Assembly: GCF_003482105.1 (NCBI RefSeq)
Contig: NZ_QULM01000002.1
Location: 62,001-126,000 of the forward strand
Length of the DNA: 64,000 bases
Origin: Coprococcus sp. OM04-5BH
Lineage (GTDB): Bacteria > Bacillota > Clostridia > Lachnospirales > Lachnospiraceae
Direction: 5' to 3'
The position numbers and the translations under genes were made by a program. The notes under the pieces are model-generated. The model did not search any database and was not told the origin of the DNA. It saw nothing but the letters and a program-made list of their open reading frames with translations. Of this stretch, positions 34,067 through 44,408 are shown one piece after another (within the stretch, counting starts at the first letter, position 1; each line of letters opens with the position of its first letter).

Positions 34067-36184
34067 TTACACGATCCTCTTGAATTTCTTCTCAAGCTCT
34101 GCTTCTGTCATGGAGATAAGTGTAGGTCTTCCGTGAGGACAGGTGTATGGATTTTCAAGCTTAAGAAGCTGGTCTATAAGCACGTCGGCTTCCTTGAAGG
34201 AGATTTCAGTATTTCCCTTTATGGCTGCTTTACATGCCATTGTTGACAGCTTTGCGATAAAAGCTGTTATTGTAGAATTTTTGTTATTCTCACTTAATTC
34301 ACCGATGAACTCCAGGAACAGCTCTCTGCCGTCTATGCCGAACAGGTTGGCTGGAACTGATGAAAGCTTGTACTCTCTTCCTCCGAAGCTCTCAATGGTA
34401 TATCCAAGGTTTTCGAAGAATTCCATATTATCGTTTAAGAAGGTGATCTCGTCTGCTGTAAGAGTAACTATTGCCGGTGGCATAAGATACTGAGGGATGG
34501 CCTTCTTATTCCTGTAATTGTTCATTAGCTCCTCGAACTTTACCTTTTCGTGGGCTGCATGCTGATCCATGATAAATAATTTCTTATCATATTCAATAAG
34601 CCAGAAGGTCTTGAACACCTGACCGATAAGTCTGTGCTTAGGTCTTGCCTCCTCAGACAGCATTTTTGTGCCGAACATATCAAGCTGGCTGTATTTTTTC
34701 TCTTTTTCAGGAACCTGTGGCTGAGGGGCTGCAACCTCTGCAGGGGTGGTTGTTTTGGTCTGCGTTGCAGTGCCTTCACCCGCCTGTGTATTGGTCACAG
34801 TGATCTCACTTGTGATACGGCTCACATTTACAGAATTATCTTTATCTGTAATACTCTCCTGATCTGCTGATAATGCCGATGTTGCTGGTGTGCTTTCATT
34901 AACCGGCTGCGACTGCGATTGCTGTGTTGCCTGCTGGGTCTGTGCCTGCTGTGATACCGGATTGTTTGGTATATTCTGTGGTTGATCCGGTACTCGGTTA
35001 AGTATCCTTGCATATGGATTGTTCTCAGGTTTTATTATAGGTTTTATGTTGTAAGGTCTTTCCGCTTCCTTTACGGCAGCAGGCTTTATGCCTATCTGCT
35101 CACGGCGCTGCTTCTCGAAAGGCTCCGGTGCAGAACCTGTATTTCTGTGATTTAAGGTCTCAGCAGGCTTCTGTTTGCCCGGTGTCACCTCCGGTATAAG
35201 CTCTCTGTGAAGCAGTGCTTCCCTTATGGTGTCGTAGGTATAATTGTATATGTCCGACTCGTTCATGAACTTCATTTCCCTCTTTGCCGGGTGGATGTTC
35301 ACATCTATCTGTGCCGGATCTATCTTGAAGTTTAATACTGTGAATGGAAACTTGTGTATCATTACAAAAGTCCTGAAGGCGTCTTCTATAGCCTTGGTTA
35401 TAACAGGATTTTTAACATACCTGTTATTCACATAATAATCCTCAAAGGAACGGTTCCCTCTGGATACCGCAGGCTTTGCAATATAACCTGATATCTCAAG
35501 GGTGTTGAATTTCCTGTTTACATCAATAAGGTTTGAGGTAATGTCTCTTCCGTATATGTGATATATAATGTCCTTAAGCTTTCCGTTTCCTGAGGTGAAG
35601 AGCTTATTGGTATTATTTGCAGTGAACTTAAAAGAAATCTCGGGATGGGACATACTTATACGACAGATAAGGTCATATATGTATGACATCTCTGTGGTGG
35701 GACTCTTCATGAACTTCTTTCTGGCAGGGGTGTTATAGAACAGATTTCTGACTATGATGGTGGTACCATCGGGACAGCCGATCTCCTCATAGGAAACTTC
35801 CTTGCCGCCGTGTATCTGGTATCTTATTCCGCACACGCTGTCCTTTTCTTTTGTTATAAGCTCCACCTGTCCAACAGAGGCAATAGAAGACAATGCTTCA
35901 CCTCGAAATCCCAGAGATGACAGCTCAAGAAGATCTTCCACCTTTATGAGCTTACTTGTGGCATGCCTTAAGAAGGCGGTTCTTACCTCATCCCTGTTTA
36001 TTCCCGATCCATTGTCAGTTATCCTGATAAATGACATTCCGCCGTCCTTTATCTCTATGGTTATGGCGGTGGCTCCCGAGTCAATGGAATTTTCAACTAA
36101 TTCCTTTACAACGGAGCTGGGTCTTTCTATTACCTCGCCGGCTGCGATCTTGTCAATGGTTATCTGGTCAAGAACATTTATCAT
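34067..36184 (-). CDS. mutL: DNA mismatch repair protein MutL
   Basis: A 705-residue protein. The GHKL ATPase domain has ELVENSIDSGAT, DNGSGI, RGEALSSIASV and FYNTPARKKF. A long linker (about 345-500), rich in Gln, Pro and Thr, leads to the dimerisation/endonuclease domain. That domain holds DQHAAHEKVKFEE, the metal-dependent nicking motif of MutL from MutH-less bacteria, and CPHGRPT near the end. The start overlaps the mutS stop by four bases (ATGA). Confidence 0.97.
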   Translation of the reverse strand: MINVLDQITIDKIAAGEVIERPSSVVKELVENSIDSGATAITIEIKDGGMSFIRITDNGSGINRDEVRTAFLRHATSKLIKVEDLLELSSLGFRGEALSSIASVGQVELITKEKDSVCGIRYQIHGGKEVSYEEIGCPDGTTIIVRNLFYNTPARKKFMKSPTTEMSYIYDLICRISMSHPEISFKFTANNTNKLFTSGNGKLKDIIYHIYGRDITSNLIDVNRKFNTLEISGYIAKPAVSRGNRSFEDYYVNNRYVKNPVITKAIEDAFRTFVMIHKFPFTVLNFKIDPAQIDVNIHPAKREMKFMNESDIYNYTYDTIREALLHRELIPEVTPGKQKPAETLNHRNTGSAPEPFEKQRREQIGIKPAAVKEAERPYNIKPIIKPENNPYARILNRVPDQPQNIPNNPVSQQAQTQQATQQSQSQPVNESTPATSALSADQESITDKDNSVNVSRITSEITVTNTQAGEGTATQTKTTTPAEVAAPQPQVPEKEKKYSQLDMFGTKMLSEEARPKHRLIGQVFKTFWLIEYDKKLFIMDQHAAHEKVKFEELMNNYRNKKAIPQYLMPPAIVTLTADEITFLNDNMEFFENLGYTIESFGGREYKLSSVPANLFGIDGRELFLEFIGELSENNKNSTITAFIAKLSTMACKAAIKGNTEISFKEADVLIDQLLKLENPYTCPHGRPTLISMTEAELEKKFKRIV

Positions 36185-38817
36185 TTATTTAGCCTTTCCT
36201 GTAATTCATTGAGATAAAGCAGAGCCTTCATAGGTGTCATGTTGCCCAGATCTGCGGTTTTTATCTCCTGTATTATTGCACTTTCGTTAAAATCTGCAAA
36301 TAATGACATCTGTCCGTCTGCTTTATTGTTTTTCTTACTCTTACTGTCAGAAAAATCATTTCTGACCTTTATATCTTTTATCTTTGTATTAATATCTGCG
36401 TCAATAAGGGTGTTGCAGATCTCATTTGCACGCTTTATTACAATATCCGGAACTCCTGCCAGCTTGGCAACCTGTATACCATAGCTTCTGTCAGCACCGC
36501 CCTTGATTATCTTCCTTAAGAATACTATGTCATCTCCATCCTCCTTGACGGCGATACAGTAGTTGTTCACAGAAGAAAGCTTGCCCTCAAGCTCTGTAAG
36601 CTCGTGGTAATGGGTGGCAAATAAGGTCTTTGCACCTAAAAGCTCACTGTTGCTTATGTACTCAACAACTGCCCAGGCAATACTTAATCCGTCATAGGTA
36701 CTGGTTCCGCGGCCTATCTCATCAAGGATAAGGAGACTGTTCTTAGTGGCGTTTCTTAAGATGTTTGCCACCTCGCTCATCTCCACCATGAAGGTACTCT
36801 GACCGGAGGCCAGATCGTCTGAGGCACCTACTCTTGTAAATATCCTGTCGCATATGCCTATATGGGCATGGCTTGCAGGGACAAATGATCCTATCTGTGC
36901 CATAAGCACGATAAGTGCTGTCTGCCTCATGTAGGTGGATTTTCCTGCCATGTTAGGGCCTGTGATTATTGATATCCTGCTTTCAAGGTTGTTGAGATAG
37001 GTGTCATTTGCAATGAACATGTCATTGGCGGTCATCTTCTCAACTACAGGATGTCTTCCGTCCTTAATGTCGATAACTCCGTCGGTGGATATCTCCGGAC
37101 GTATGTAATTGTTGGCAACTGCCACATATGACAGAGATGCCATAACGTCAAGGACTGCTATACAATGGGCTGTCTTCTGGACTCTTACAAGCTCTCCTGC
37201 CAGCCTGTCCCTAAGCTTCACATACTCTTGATACTCAAGAGCTGTAAGCTTGTCCTCGGAGCCTATGATGGTTCCTGCCAGCTCGTCAAGCTCCTTGGAG
37301 GTATATCTCTCGGCATTTGCCAGGGTCTGCTTTCTTATAAAGTACTCCGGCACAAGAGACTTAAAGGAGTTGGTAACCTCAAAATAATATCCGAATACCT
37401 TGTTGTACTTTACCTTAAGGTTTTTGATACCGGTCTTTTCCCGCTCTCTTGCTTCAAGGTCCGCAAGCCATGTCTTTCCGTCGGTCTTGGCATTTTTAAG
37501 AACATCTATATCGTTAAGATATCCATCTTTGAATATGCCGCCCTCTCTTATAAGAATTGGAGGTTCCTCGTTGATTGATGACTCAAGAAGCTCATAGAGG
37601 TCAGTCAGTTCATCAAGATCCTCATACATCTTCTTGAACAATGTGGTATCAAAGGCTGCCACAAGTCTCTTTATGAAAGGAAGCAGCTTCAAGGATGACT
37701 TAAAGGCGATAAGATCCCTTGGATTGGCTGTTCTTAAGGAGATACGGGTCATAAGTCTCTCCATGTCGTATATTGGATTTAAGTATTCCCTGATCTCGTC
37801 ACGGGTTATGACATCATTGTTAAATGCCTCTATGGCGTCAAGTCTGTTATTGATCTCATCCTCCATAATAAGAGGCTGCTCTATGTAATTTTTTAAGAGA
37901 CGGGCACCCATGGCTGTCTTTGTCTTGTCAAGTACCCATAAAAGTGAGCCTTTTTTGTTCTTGTCCCTTAAGGTTTCTGTAAGCTCCAGATTTCTTCTGG
38001 TGGAGCTGTCGATTATCATGTAATCATCTATGGAATATATCTCCAGCTTGTTTATATGCTCCAGGGAATTTTTCTGGGTTTCATGGAGATACTGGAGTAA
38101 GGCTCCTGTGGAATATATGGATTCAGGCATGTCAGAAAGTCCGAGACCTGCCATATTGTTGGTGCCGAGCTGTCTTGAGATAACATCCTCGCAGATACTC
38201 TGGTTGAAATAGTGCTCCGGCGTCTTCGATATGGCTATCTTCTGACGATCCTTCATATACTCAAAGTCTAATGGGGCATTAAGGAAATCATCATTGCCGA
38301 TTATCTCTGACGGAGAATATTTGTTTATCTCATCAGCAAGCTTTGCTATGGATGAGATACGGCAGGTCTTAAATTCGCCTGTAGTTATGTCAACTACCGA
38401 TACTCCCGACATATCCTTTGACAGATATATGCTCATGAGATAGTTGTTGGTATTCTCATCAAGGATAGCCTGGGACATATTTGTACCCGGTGTGACGACA
38501 CGGATAACATCACGCTTAACAAGTCCCTTGGCAAGCTTCGGATCCTCCACCTGTTCACAGATAGCCACCTTAAATCCATTTTCAATAAGCTTATTGAGAT
38601 AAACATCACAGGCATGGTAAGGAACGCCACACATAGGTGCCCTTTCCTCCTGACCGCAATCCTTTCCGGTAAGGGTTATCTCAAGTACCTTTGAAGCGGT
38701 TATGGCATCCTCAAAGAACATTTCATAGAAATCACCTATCCTGTAGAAAAGTATACAGTCCTTATATTTCTCTTTCACCTCCACATATTGTTGCATCATT
38801 GGTGTTAATGCTGCCAT
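36181..38817 (-). CDS. mutS: DNA mismatch recognition protein MutS
   Basis: An 878-residue protein. The mismatch wedge is in YRIGDFYEMFFEDA near residue 28, the core and clamp follow, and the ATPase has Walker A GPNMAGKST, LASGQSTFMVEM and Walker B LILDEIGRGTSTYDG. Full family length. It is the first gene of mutS-mutL-miaA. Confidence 0.98.
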   Translation of the reverse strand: MAALTPMMQQYVEVKEKYKDCILFYRIGDFYEMFFEDAITASKVLEITLTGKDCGQEERAPMCGVPYHACDVYLNKLIENGFKVAICEQVEDPKLAKGLVKRDVIRVVTPGTNMSQAILDENTNNYLMSIYLSKDMSGVSVVDITTGEFKTCRISSIAKLADEINKYSPSEIIGNDDFLNAPLDFEYMKDRQKIAISKTPEHYFNQSICEDVISRQLGTNNMAGLGLSDMPESIYSTGALLQYLHETQKNSLEHINKLEIYSIDDYMIIDSSTRRNLELTETLRDKNKKGSLLWVLDKTKTAMGARLLKNYIEQPLIMEDEINNRLDAIEAFNNDVITRDEIREYLNPIYDMERLMTRISLRTANPRDLIAFKSSLKLLPFIKRLVAAFDTTLFKKMYEDLDELTDLYELLESSINEEPPILIREGGIFKDGYLNDIDVLKNAKTDGKTWLADLEAREREKTGIKNLKVKYNKVFGYYFEVTNSFKSLVPEYFIRKQTLANAERYTSKELDELAGTIIGSEDKLTALEYQEYVKLRDRLAGELVRVQKTAHCIAVLDVMASLSYVAVANNYIRPEISTDGVIDIKDGRHPVVEKMTANDMFIANDTYLNNLESRISIITGPNMAGKSTYMRQTALIVLMAQIGSFVPASHAHIGICDRIFTRVGASDDLASGQSTFMVEMSEVANILRNATKNSLLILDEIGRGTSTYDGLSIAWAVVEYISNSELLGAKTLFATHYHELTELEGKLSSVNNYCIAVKEDGDDIVFLRKIIKGGADRSYGIQVAKLAGVPDIVIKRANEICNTLIDADINTKIKDIKVRNDFSDSKSKKNNKADGQMSLFADFNESAIIQEIKTADLGNMTPMKALLYLNELQERLNK

Positions 38818-38849
38818 TATTTATATCCTCTCTTCTGAAGTTTATACGC

Positions 38850-40307
38850 TTAGATAACAGCTTCGCCCATGTAATAAAAGCCCTTGCTCTCCACAAGCTT
38901 CACATCTATTATCTTTCCTATAAGGGATTCACATCCCACAAAATGTACAAGGGTATTGTTTGAAAGTCTTCCTGTAAGAAGGCTTCCGTTTTCCTCGCTC
39001 TTTCCCTCAACCAACACAGGAAGAACCTGTCCGGTAAGTCCTTTTATCTTCTCGGCACTTATCTCCTGTACCCTCTTTATAAGTCTCTGGTATCTTTCAT
39101 TTATCACAGCCTTGTCATTTGTATCTGTCATGGCAGCTGCCGGGGTTCCGGTCCTCTTTGAATAGATAAATGTAAATGCTGCGTCATATCTGACCTGCTC
39201 TACCATATCCATGGTATCATTAAAGTCCTCTTCGGTCTCTCCCGGGAAGCCTACGATAATGTCGGTGGTAAGTGCTATATCAGGTATCCTGTTTCTGATC
39301 TTATCCACAAGGGTAAGGTACTGCTCCCTTGTATAGCTTCGGTTCATCTGCTTTAATATACGGCTTGATCCTGACTGTACAGGAAGATGAAGATGTCTGC
39401 ACACTTTGTCCGAAGAAGCCATAACCTCTATAAGCTCATCTGACAGATCCTTAGGATGGGATGTCATGAATCGGACTCTTTTTATCTTGTCTATCTCAGT
39501 AACCCTCTTAAGTAATTGTGCAAATGTTATATTCTCCTTAAGTCCCTTGCCGTAGGAATTAACATTCTGACCCAGGAGCATGATCTCCACAACTCCGTCA
39601 TCTGCAAGTCTTTTGATCTCGTTTATGATATCCTCAGGCTCCCTGCTGCGTTCTCTTCCCCTTACATAAGGAACGATACAGTAGGTACAGAAATTATTAC
39701 AGCCGAACATGATATTTACACCGGACTTAAAACTGCTGTCCCTTGTGGTGGGAAGATCCTCCACAATAAGGTTGGTGTCCTTCCATATATCGATGACTGT
39801 GCCCTTTGCATGAAAGCTGTTGCAGTATAATTCCGCAAGCTTATATACATTATGGGTTCCAAACACTATATCAACGAATTTGTACTTTTCGCTGATGGTC
39901 TGTACCACCTGGGGCTCCTGCATCATACATCCGCACAGGGCTATCATCATGTGGGGATTTGACTCCTTCTCATGCTTCATGATACCCAGATGTCCATATA
40001 CCTTACGGTTGGCATTCTCTCTCACGGTACAGGTGTTGTATATTACAAAATCTGCTTCCTCGCTGTCGGATCTTTTATAGCCTATGGTCTCAAGTATTCC
40101 TGCAAGCTTCTCTGAGTCTCTTACATTCATCTGACAGCCAAAGGTCTTTATGGTACAGGTAAGGTCTCTTCCTGCCTCTTCCCTTTTAAGCTTATAGATC
40201 TCTTTGGCCTTTTTTATGAAGTAATACTGTCTTTCCGGCTCATTCGCAGGAACCGGCTCCGTTATGTCAATCTTATCTAAATTGTTTATAATTTCCTTAC
40301 TGGTCAT
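38850..40307 (-). CDS. miaB: tRNA-2-methylthio-N6-dimethylallyladenosine synthase
   Basis: A 485-residue radical SAM methylthiotransferase that adds the methylthio group to i6A37. The N-terminal cluster domain includes TFGCQMNVRDSEKLAG and ALCGCMMQE, the radical SAM motif is FGCNNFCTYCIVPYVRGRERSR, and a TRAM domain forms the end. It completes the tRNA modification begun by MiaA, encoded in the same strand run downstream of mutS and mutL. Confidence 0.97.
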   Translation of the reverse strand: MTSKEIINNLDKIDITEPVPANEPERQYYFIKKAKEIYKLKREEAGRDLTCTIKTFGCQMNVRDSEKLAGILETIGYKRSDSEEADFVIYNTCTVRENANRKVYGHLGIMKHEKESNPHMMIALCGCMMQEPQVVQTISEKYKFVDIVFGTHNVYKLAELYCNSFHAKGTVIDIWKDTNLIVEDLPTTRDSSFKSGVNIMFGCNNFCTYCIVPYVRGRERSREPEDIINEIKRLADDGVVEIMLLGQNVNSYGKGLKENITFAQLLKRVTEIDKIKRVRFMTSHPKDLSDELIEVMASSDKVCRHLHLPVQSGSSRILKQMNRSYTREQYLTLVDKIRNRIPDIALTTDIIVGFPGETEEDFNDTMDMVEQVRYDAAFTFIYSKRTGTPAAAMTDTNDKAVINERYQRLIKRVQEISAEKIKGLTGQVLPVLVEGKSEENGSLLTGRLSNNTLVHFVGCESLIGKIIDVKLVESKGFYYMGEAVI

Positions 40308-40342
40308 ATCTGTTAATTATCCTTTTTGTTTTTGCGAGATAT

Positions 40343-41350
40343 TTACTTATCGTATTTGCTTATCATGTCTGTGAGGTTCTTCATGTTGTCTGAAACCCGG
40401 TCGCTTATATCCATGTAGCGGAACTTCGCCTTTATTTCATTTAAGTCATTCTGCTCAAGCAAAGGAAGCTGCTCCTTGTAGCATGGGTCATCAGTGAAAT
40501 ATAATTTAAGTGCCCTTAAGGCGTCCCTGTAGCCAAGTTCTATCCGGAAGAGTATGTCTTTTTTGGAGTAATTCAATGTACCATCAATAAGGTCTCCCAG
40601 ATACACACTCGGGTATATCTCTATGAAGTCTGCGTCCTTATAGCCGGATAAATCCTTGGCGTTCTTCCTGCCGCAGCCCACCACGATGATATGTCTGTAG
40701 CCATTGTGGTATAATACCTCCACAGGGATATTGTTTGAAAGACCTCCGTCAACCATTTCCTGGTTTTCATAGGTTACCGATTCGTAGAGAAACGGAAGGG
40801 CTGAAGCTGCACATAAAAGATCTATGATCTCATCCTTAGGAAGATCGTTAAGCTTATAATAATTCTCTTTCTTTGCCCCATCAGATATTACTGTGGTGTT
40901 TATGTATGTGCTGATATTTCCTGCATAGAATTTGTCCAAATCAATATATCTGTTTAGGATATCCACAAGCCCCTTCCGGTTAAAAAATCCCGGCTTGCCG
41001 TTAAACATAAGGGATGGATCTGCTTCAAATACTGTTTCGAATTTTATATCCTTCCACACCTTCTCAGGAAGCTCAGGATCCTGCATGTTATAGAGCATGG
41101 AATTTAATGCACCTATGGAGGCTCCCGATACAGCCTTTATGCGTTTAAACATATCATACTTGGCAAGTGCCTTTATAACACCTGCTTCATAGGCACCCTT
41201 TCCGCCACCACCGCCGAAGCATACGGCGAAGTCTCCTTCCGGTACGACAGCAGTACTCTTACTGTGCTCCATACCGCACATGGACGCCTTTACCTTCTCA
41301 TCCAGTTCCCTTAATTTTGCCTGAAGCTCGTTATTATCCATATTTACCAC
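40343..41350 (-). CDS. patatin-like phospholipase
   Basis: A 335-residue protein with the oxyanion loop CFGGGGGKGAYEAGVIKAL, nucleophile elbow SGASIGALN and the catalytic DGG in MVDGGLSNNIPVEVL. A helical tail of about 60 residues follows. No signal peptide is visible, so it acts inside the cell. Substrate unknown; probably phospholipid or lysophospholipid turnover. Confidence 0.9.
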   Translation of the reverse strand: MVNMDNNELQAKLRELDEKVKASMCGMEHSKSTAVVPEGDFAVCFGGGGGKGAYEAGVIKALAKYDMFKRIKAVSGASIGALNSMLYNMQDPELPEKVWKDIKFETVFEADPSLMFNGKPGFFNRKGLVDILNRYIDLDKFYAGNISTYINTTVISDGAKKENYYKLNDLPKDEIIDLLCAASALPFLYESVTYENQEMVDGGLSNNIPVEVLYHNGYRHIIVVGCGRKNAKDLSGYKDADFIEIYPSVYLGDLIDGTLNYSKKDILFRIELGYRDALRALKLYFTDDPCYKEQLPLLEQNDLNEIKAKFRYMDISDRVSDNMKNLTDMISKYDK

Positions 41351-41410
41351 CTCAAAATGGCACCATATACTTCTGGTGCCATAAGCTTGTTGACAGACTA
41401 CGTGTTGCTG

Positions 41411-42655
41411 CTATTCTCTGATCTGGCCATTGCCATATATTATATATTTCGTGGATGTGAGAGCTAAAAGTCCCATAGGTCCCCTTGCATGAAGCTTCTG
41501 TGTGCTTATGCCTATCTCGGCTCCGAATCCGAACATAAATCCATCTGTAAAACGTGTTGACGCATTGACATATACACAGGCAGAATCAATCTCATCAAGA
41601 AATCTCTGGGCACTGTTGTAATCCTCTGTGATTATAGCCTCGGAGTGACCTGTACTGCAGTTGTTTATATGCTCCACGGCTTCATCAAAACTGTCAACGA
41701 TCTTGGCTGATATGATCTTGGCAAGATACTCTGTCTTGAAATCATCTTCTGTGGCTTCCTTTATGTAACTGTCTATTGCCATTGCGGCCTTATCTCCACG
41801 TATCTCACAGTCATTTTCCTTAAGATCTGCAACGATAAGAGGAATTGCAAGATCGGCAATGTCCTTGTGGATAACCAGTGACTCACAGGCGTTACATACA
41901 CCTAAACGCTGAAGCTTTGCATTGTGGATTATAGGTATCGCCTTGTTAAGATCTGCGTATTTGTCGATGTAAATGTGGCAATTGCCTGTACCTGTTTCAA
42001 TTACAGGAACAGTTGCGTTCTCAACCACATTTTTTATAAGTCCCGCACCGCCTCTCGGTATGAGCAGGTCAACATATTTGTTAAGCTTAAGAAGTTCATT
42101 TACAATGGCACGGTCGGTATTTTCTATAAGGATTATGGCGTCCTCTGTAATACCACTTGACGCAAGGGACTCCCTTATTACATTTACAAGGGCGATATTT
42201 GAATTGATACAGTCACTTCCGCCACGAAGTATTACCGCATTGCCGGTCTTAAAGGTAAGGGCAAATGCGTCAACGGTAACATTAGGTCTTGATTCATAGA
42301 TTATTCCGATAACTCCCATAGGAACCCGCTTCTTGCCAATAAGAAGTCCGTTAGGTCTCTTCTTCATATCAATGACCTCACCTATAGGATCTTCAAGGTC
42401 TGCCACCTGCCTTAATCCCTCTACTATGCCGTCAAATCTGGAATCTGTAAGCATAAGTCTGTCTACAAGTGCCTCCGGCATGTGGTTTTTTCTTCCATTT
42501 TCCACGTCAATCTCATTTGCACTGATTATCTCTGACTTGTGGGCAAGAAGATCCTCTGCCACCTTAAGAAGTGCGTTGTTTTTTTCCGCCTGACCAAGTC
42601 TTGCCATTATCCTTGAAGCTTTCTTGGCTCTTGCTCCGATATTCTCTAAATACAT
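41411..42655 (-). CDS. proA: glutamate-5-semialdehyde dehydrogenase
   Basis: A 414-residue aldehyde-dehydrogenase-fold enzyme that reduces glutamyl-5-phosphate for proline synthesis. ATG 42655 is favoured, with GGAGGT ten bases upstream; a GTG at 42667 would overlap the previous gene. The catalytic Cys is in [36 protein letters not shown] and [14 protein letters not shown] are other family blocks. Its partner proB is 847 bp upstream, with two other genes between. Confidence 0.96.
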   Translation of the reverse strand: MYLENIGARAKKASRIMARLGQAEKNNALLKVAEDLLAHKSEIISANEIDVENGRKNHMPEALVDRLMLTDSRFDGIVEGLRQVADLEDPIGEVIDMKKRPNGLLIGKKRVPMGVIGIIYESRPNVTVDAFALTFKTGNAVILRGGSDCINSNIALVNVIRESLASSGITEDAIILIENTDRAIVNELLKLNKYVDLLIPRGGAGLIKNVVENATVPVIETGTGNCHIYIDKYADLNKAIPIIHNAKLQRLGVCNACESLVIHKDIADLAIPLIVADLKENDCEIRGDKAAMAIDSYIKEATEDDFKTEYLAKIISAKIVDSFDEAVEHINNCSTGHSEAIITEDYNSAQRFLDEIDSACVYVNASTRFTDGFMFGFGAEIGISTQKLHARGPMGLLALTSTKYIIYGNGQIRE

Positions 42656-42656
42656 G

Positions 42657-43217
42657 TTATGCTCCACCTCCGGTTATGATCTGCGTCTCTGTGCATAAAG
42701 CAGATACTCTAATATCAAATTCTTCTGTGTCTATGTGGTCTATCACCTGAAAGTCATAGGCGAGACCAATGGTCTTAAGATCATGGTGCTCCATAAAATA
42801 ACGGTCGTAATAACCGCCGCCGAAGCCTACGCGGTTAAGTTTCCTGTCAAATACTATCCCCGGCACCAGCATTACATCTGATTGCTCCGGCACCACTATA
42901 TCATCAGATACAGGCTCCGGGATATTAAAGCTTCCGGGCTTCAACTGGGAGAAATCCGTGATCCCCACGAAATCCATTTCCTTACCCCGAACTCTTGGGG
43001 CGCATACCTTTATGCCCTGGTCAAGGCAGAATTTTATGATGTTTATGGTATCTACCTCTTTATATGCACTGACATAGGTAAATATCCGGCTTATGTCATC
43101 AAACACACCGAAATCTCTCAGATTGTTGAATATAAGTGCCGAGTGTAAGCCTATATATTCATTGGTCAATGCTCTTCTTTTTTCTTTGATAGTATTTCTT
43201 GCCTGATCTTTATCCAT
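42657..43217 (-). CDS. 5-formyltetrahydrofolate cyclo-ligase
   Basis: A 186-residue enzyme converting 5-formyl-THF to 5,10-methenyl-THF with ATP. The N-terminal basic helix [11 protein letters not shown] and the glycine-rich [26 protein letters not shown] block are diagnostic. It ends one base before the proA start, so translation is coupled. Confidence 0.92.
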   Translation of the reverse strand: MDKDQARNTIKEKRRALTNEYIGLHSALIFNNLRDFGVFDDISRIFTYVSAYKEVDTINIIKFCLDQGIKVCAPRVRGKEMDFVGITDFSQLKPGSFNIPEPVSDDIVVPEQSDVMLVPGIVFDRKLNRVGFGGGYYDRYFMEHHDLKTIGLAYDFQVIDHIDTEEFDIRVSALCTETQIITGGGA

Positions 43218-43276
43218 ATTAAAATTAAACTCTCTTTGTACTGATTGAAATCAAACTATCGTTGTTTTAATTAAAA

Positions 43277-43495
43277 TCAAACTTTCTTTGTCTTGTCAAA
43301 TTTGCTCAGATCTGTGATACTGCCATCCTTTTCCTTAATGCTTATGTTGTTAAGAGTGTTTCTCAGGTCATTCTTTATTGCCCACACATACTCCTGCCTG
43401 AGAGCCTTCTGCTCTTCCTTTTCAGCCACCGTAAGTCCCGTGGTCTTTGACTTGTGATACAGTTCATTTATTCTGGCTATTTTCTTATCATCCAT
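43277..43495 (-). CDS. DUF896 small protein
   Basis: A 72-residue helical protein with the DUF896 layout: KIARINELYHKSKTTGLTVAEKEEQKALRQEYVW followed by a short second helix and a charged end. Members are found near SOS or stress genes in Bacillus, but no reaction is known. It lies six bases after proB. Confidence 0.88.
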   Translation of the reverse strand: MDDKKIARINELYHKSKTTGLTVAEKEEQKALRQEYVWAIKNDLRNTLNNISIKEKDGSITDLSKFDKTKKV

Positions 43496-43501
43496 ACTTT
43501 T

Positions 43502-44365
43502 CTACTCCAGATATTCCTTGCTTAATATAAATTTCTCCACATTGAAGTCCTTTTCCTTATGAGACATGAACAATGTGCCTATGTCCTCGCCGTGTAAGAG
43601 CCTGTTTATATTATTTAAATCCGCTCCCGACACGATGGCCATATCGGTGTTTGAGTTGGTGGCTATCCTTGCAGCGGCAATCTTGGTGGACATGCCACCG
43701 GTGCCGTAGCTGCTCATGGCTCCCTTCGCCATGGACTTAATGTTATCGTCTATTTCCTCTACCACATGGATAAGTTTTGCGTCTGCATGGGTATGAGGAT
43801 CGTCTGTATAGAGACCGTCTATATCTGTAAGGATTATAAGCAGGTCTGCATGTATCATTGACGCAACTATGGCTGACAATGTATCATTATCTCCAAAGGT
43901 AACGCTGTCATCAAGCTCATCTATTCCCACTGTATCATTTTCATTTACAACAGGAACCACATCAAGCTGCAGCAGCTCGTTAAATGTGTTTATGGCATTG
44001 TGACGTCTCTCATCTGAGGACACCACGTCAAATGTGAGAAGAACCTGTGCTGCTGTCTTATGATATTCAAAGAAGAGCTTCTGGTAGATCATCATAAGCT
44101 GTCCCTGGCCTACTGCGGCACATGCCTGCTTTAAGGACACGGTCTTAGGCTTTCTAAGTAATCCGAGAGCCTTGACTCCCACGCCTATGGCACCTGATGA
44201 AACAAGGACTACCTCTTTGCCCTGATTTTTCAGATCGCATATTATCCTTACAAGCTTCTCAAGCTTATCATAGTCAAGACCGCCGGTCTCTTCATGTATA
44301 AGGGATGAGGAACCGATCTTTATAACTATCCTGTTTTTATTTTTGAAATATTTTTCTTTATCCAT
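43502..44365 (-). CDS. proB: glutamate 5-kinase lacking the PUA domain
   Basis: A 287-residue amino-acid kinase that phosphorylates glutamate, the first step of proline synthesis. ATG 44365 follows AGGATT; a longer frame adds unrelated residues. It has IVIKIGSSSL, VSSGAIGVGVKALGL, VPVVNENDTVG and the late GTGGMSTKIAAARIA. The chain ends after the kinase domain, so the C-terminal PUA domain of E. coli-type enzymes (about 367 residues) is missing. Confidence 0.95.
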   Translation of the reverse strand: MDKEKYFKNKNRIVIKIGSSSLIHEETGGLDYDKLEKLVRIICDLKNQGKEVVLVSSGAIGVGVKALGLLRKPKTVSLKQACAAVGQGQLMMIYQKLFFEYHKTAAQVLLTFDVVSSDERRHNAINTFNELLQLDVVPVVNENDTVGIDELDDSVTFGDNDTLSAIVASMIHADLLIILTDIDGLYTDDPHTHADAKLIHVVEEIDDNIKSMAKGAMSSYGTGGMSTKIAAARIATNSNTDMAIVSGADLNNINRLLHGEDIGTLFMSHKEKDFNVEKFILSKEYLE

Positions 44366-44408
44366 TATATATAATCCTGTCACTTTCCTGTCTTGTGTGT
44401 TTTTATTT

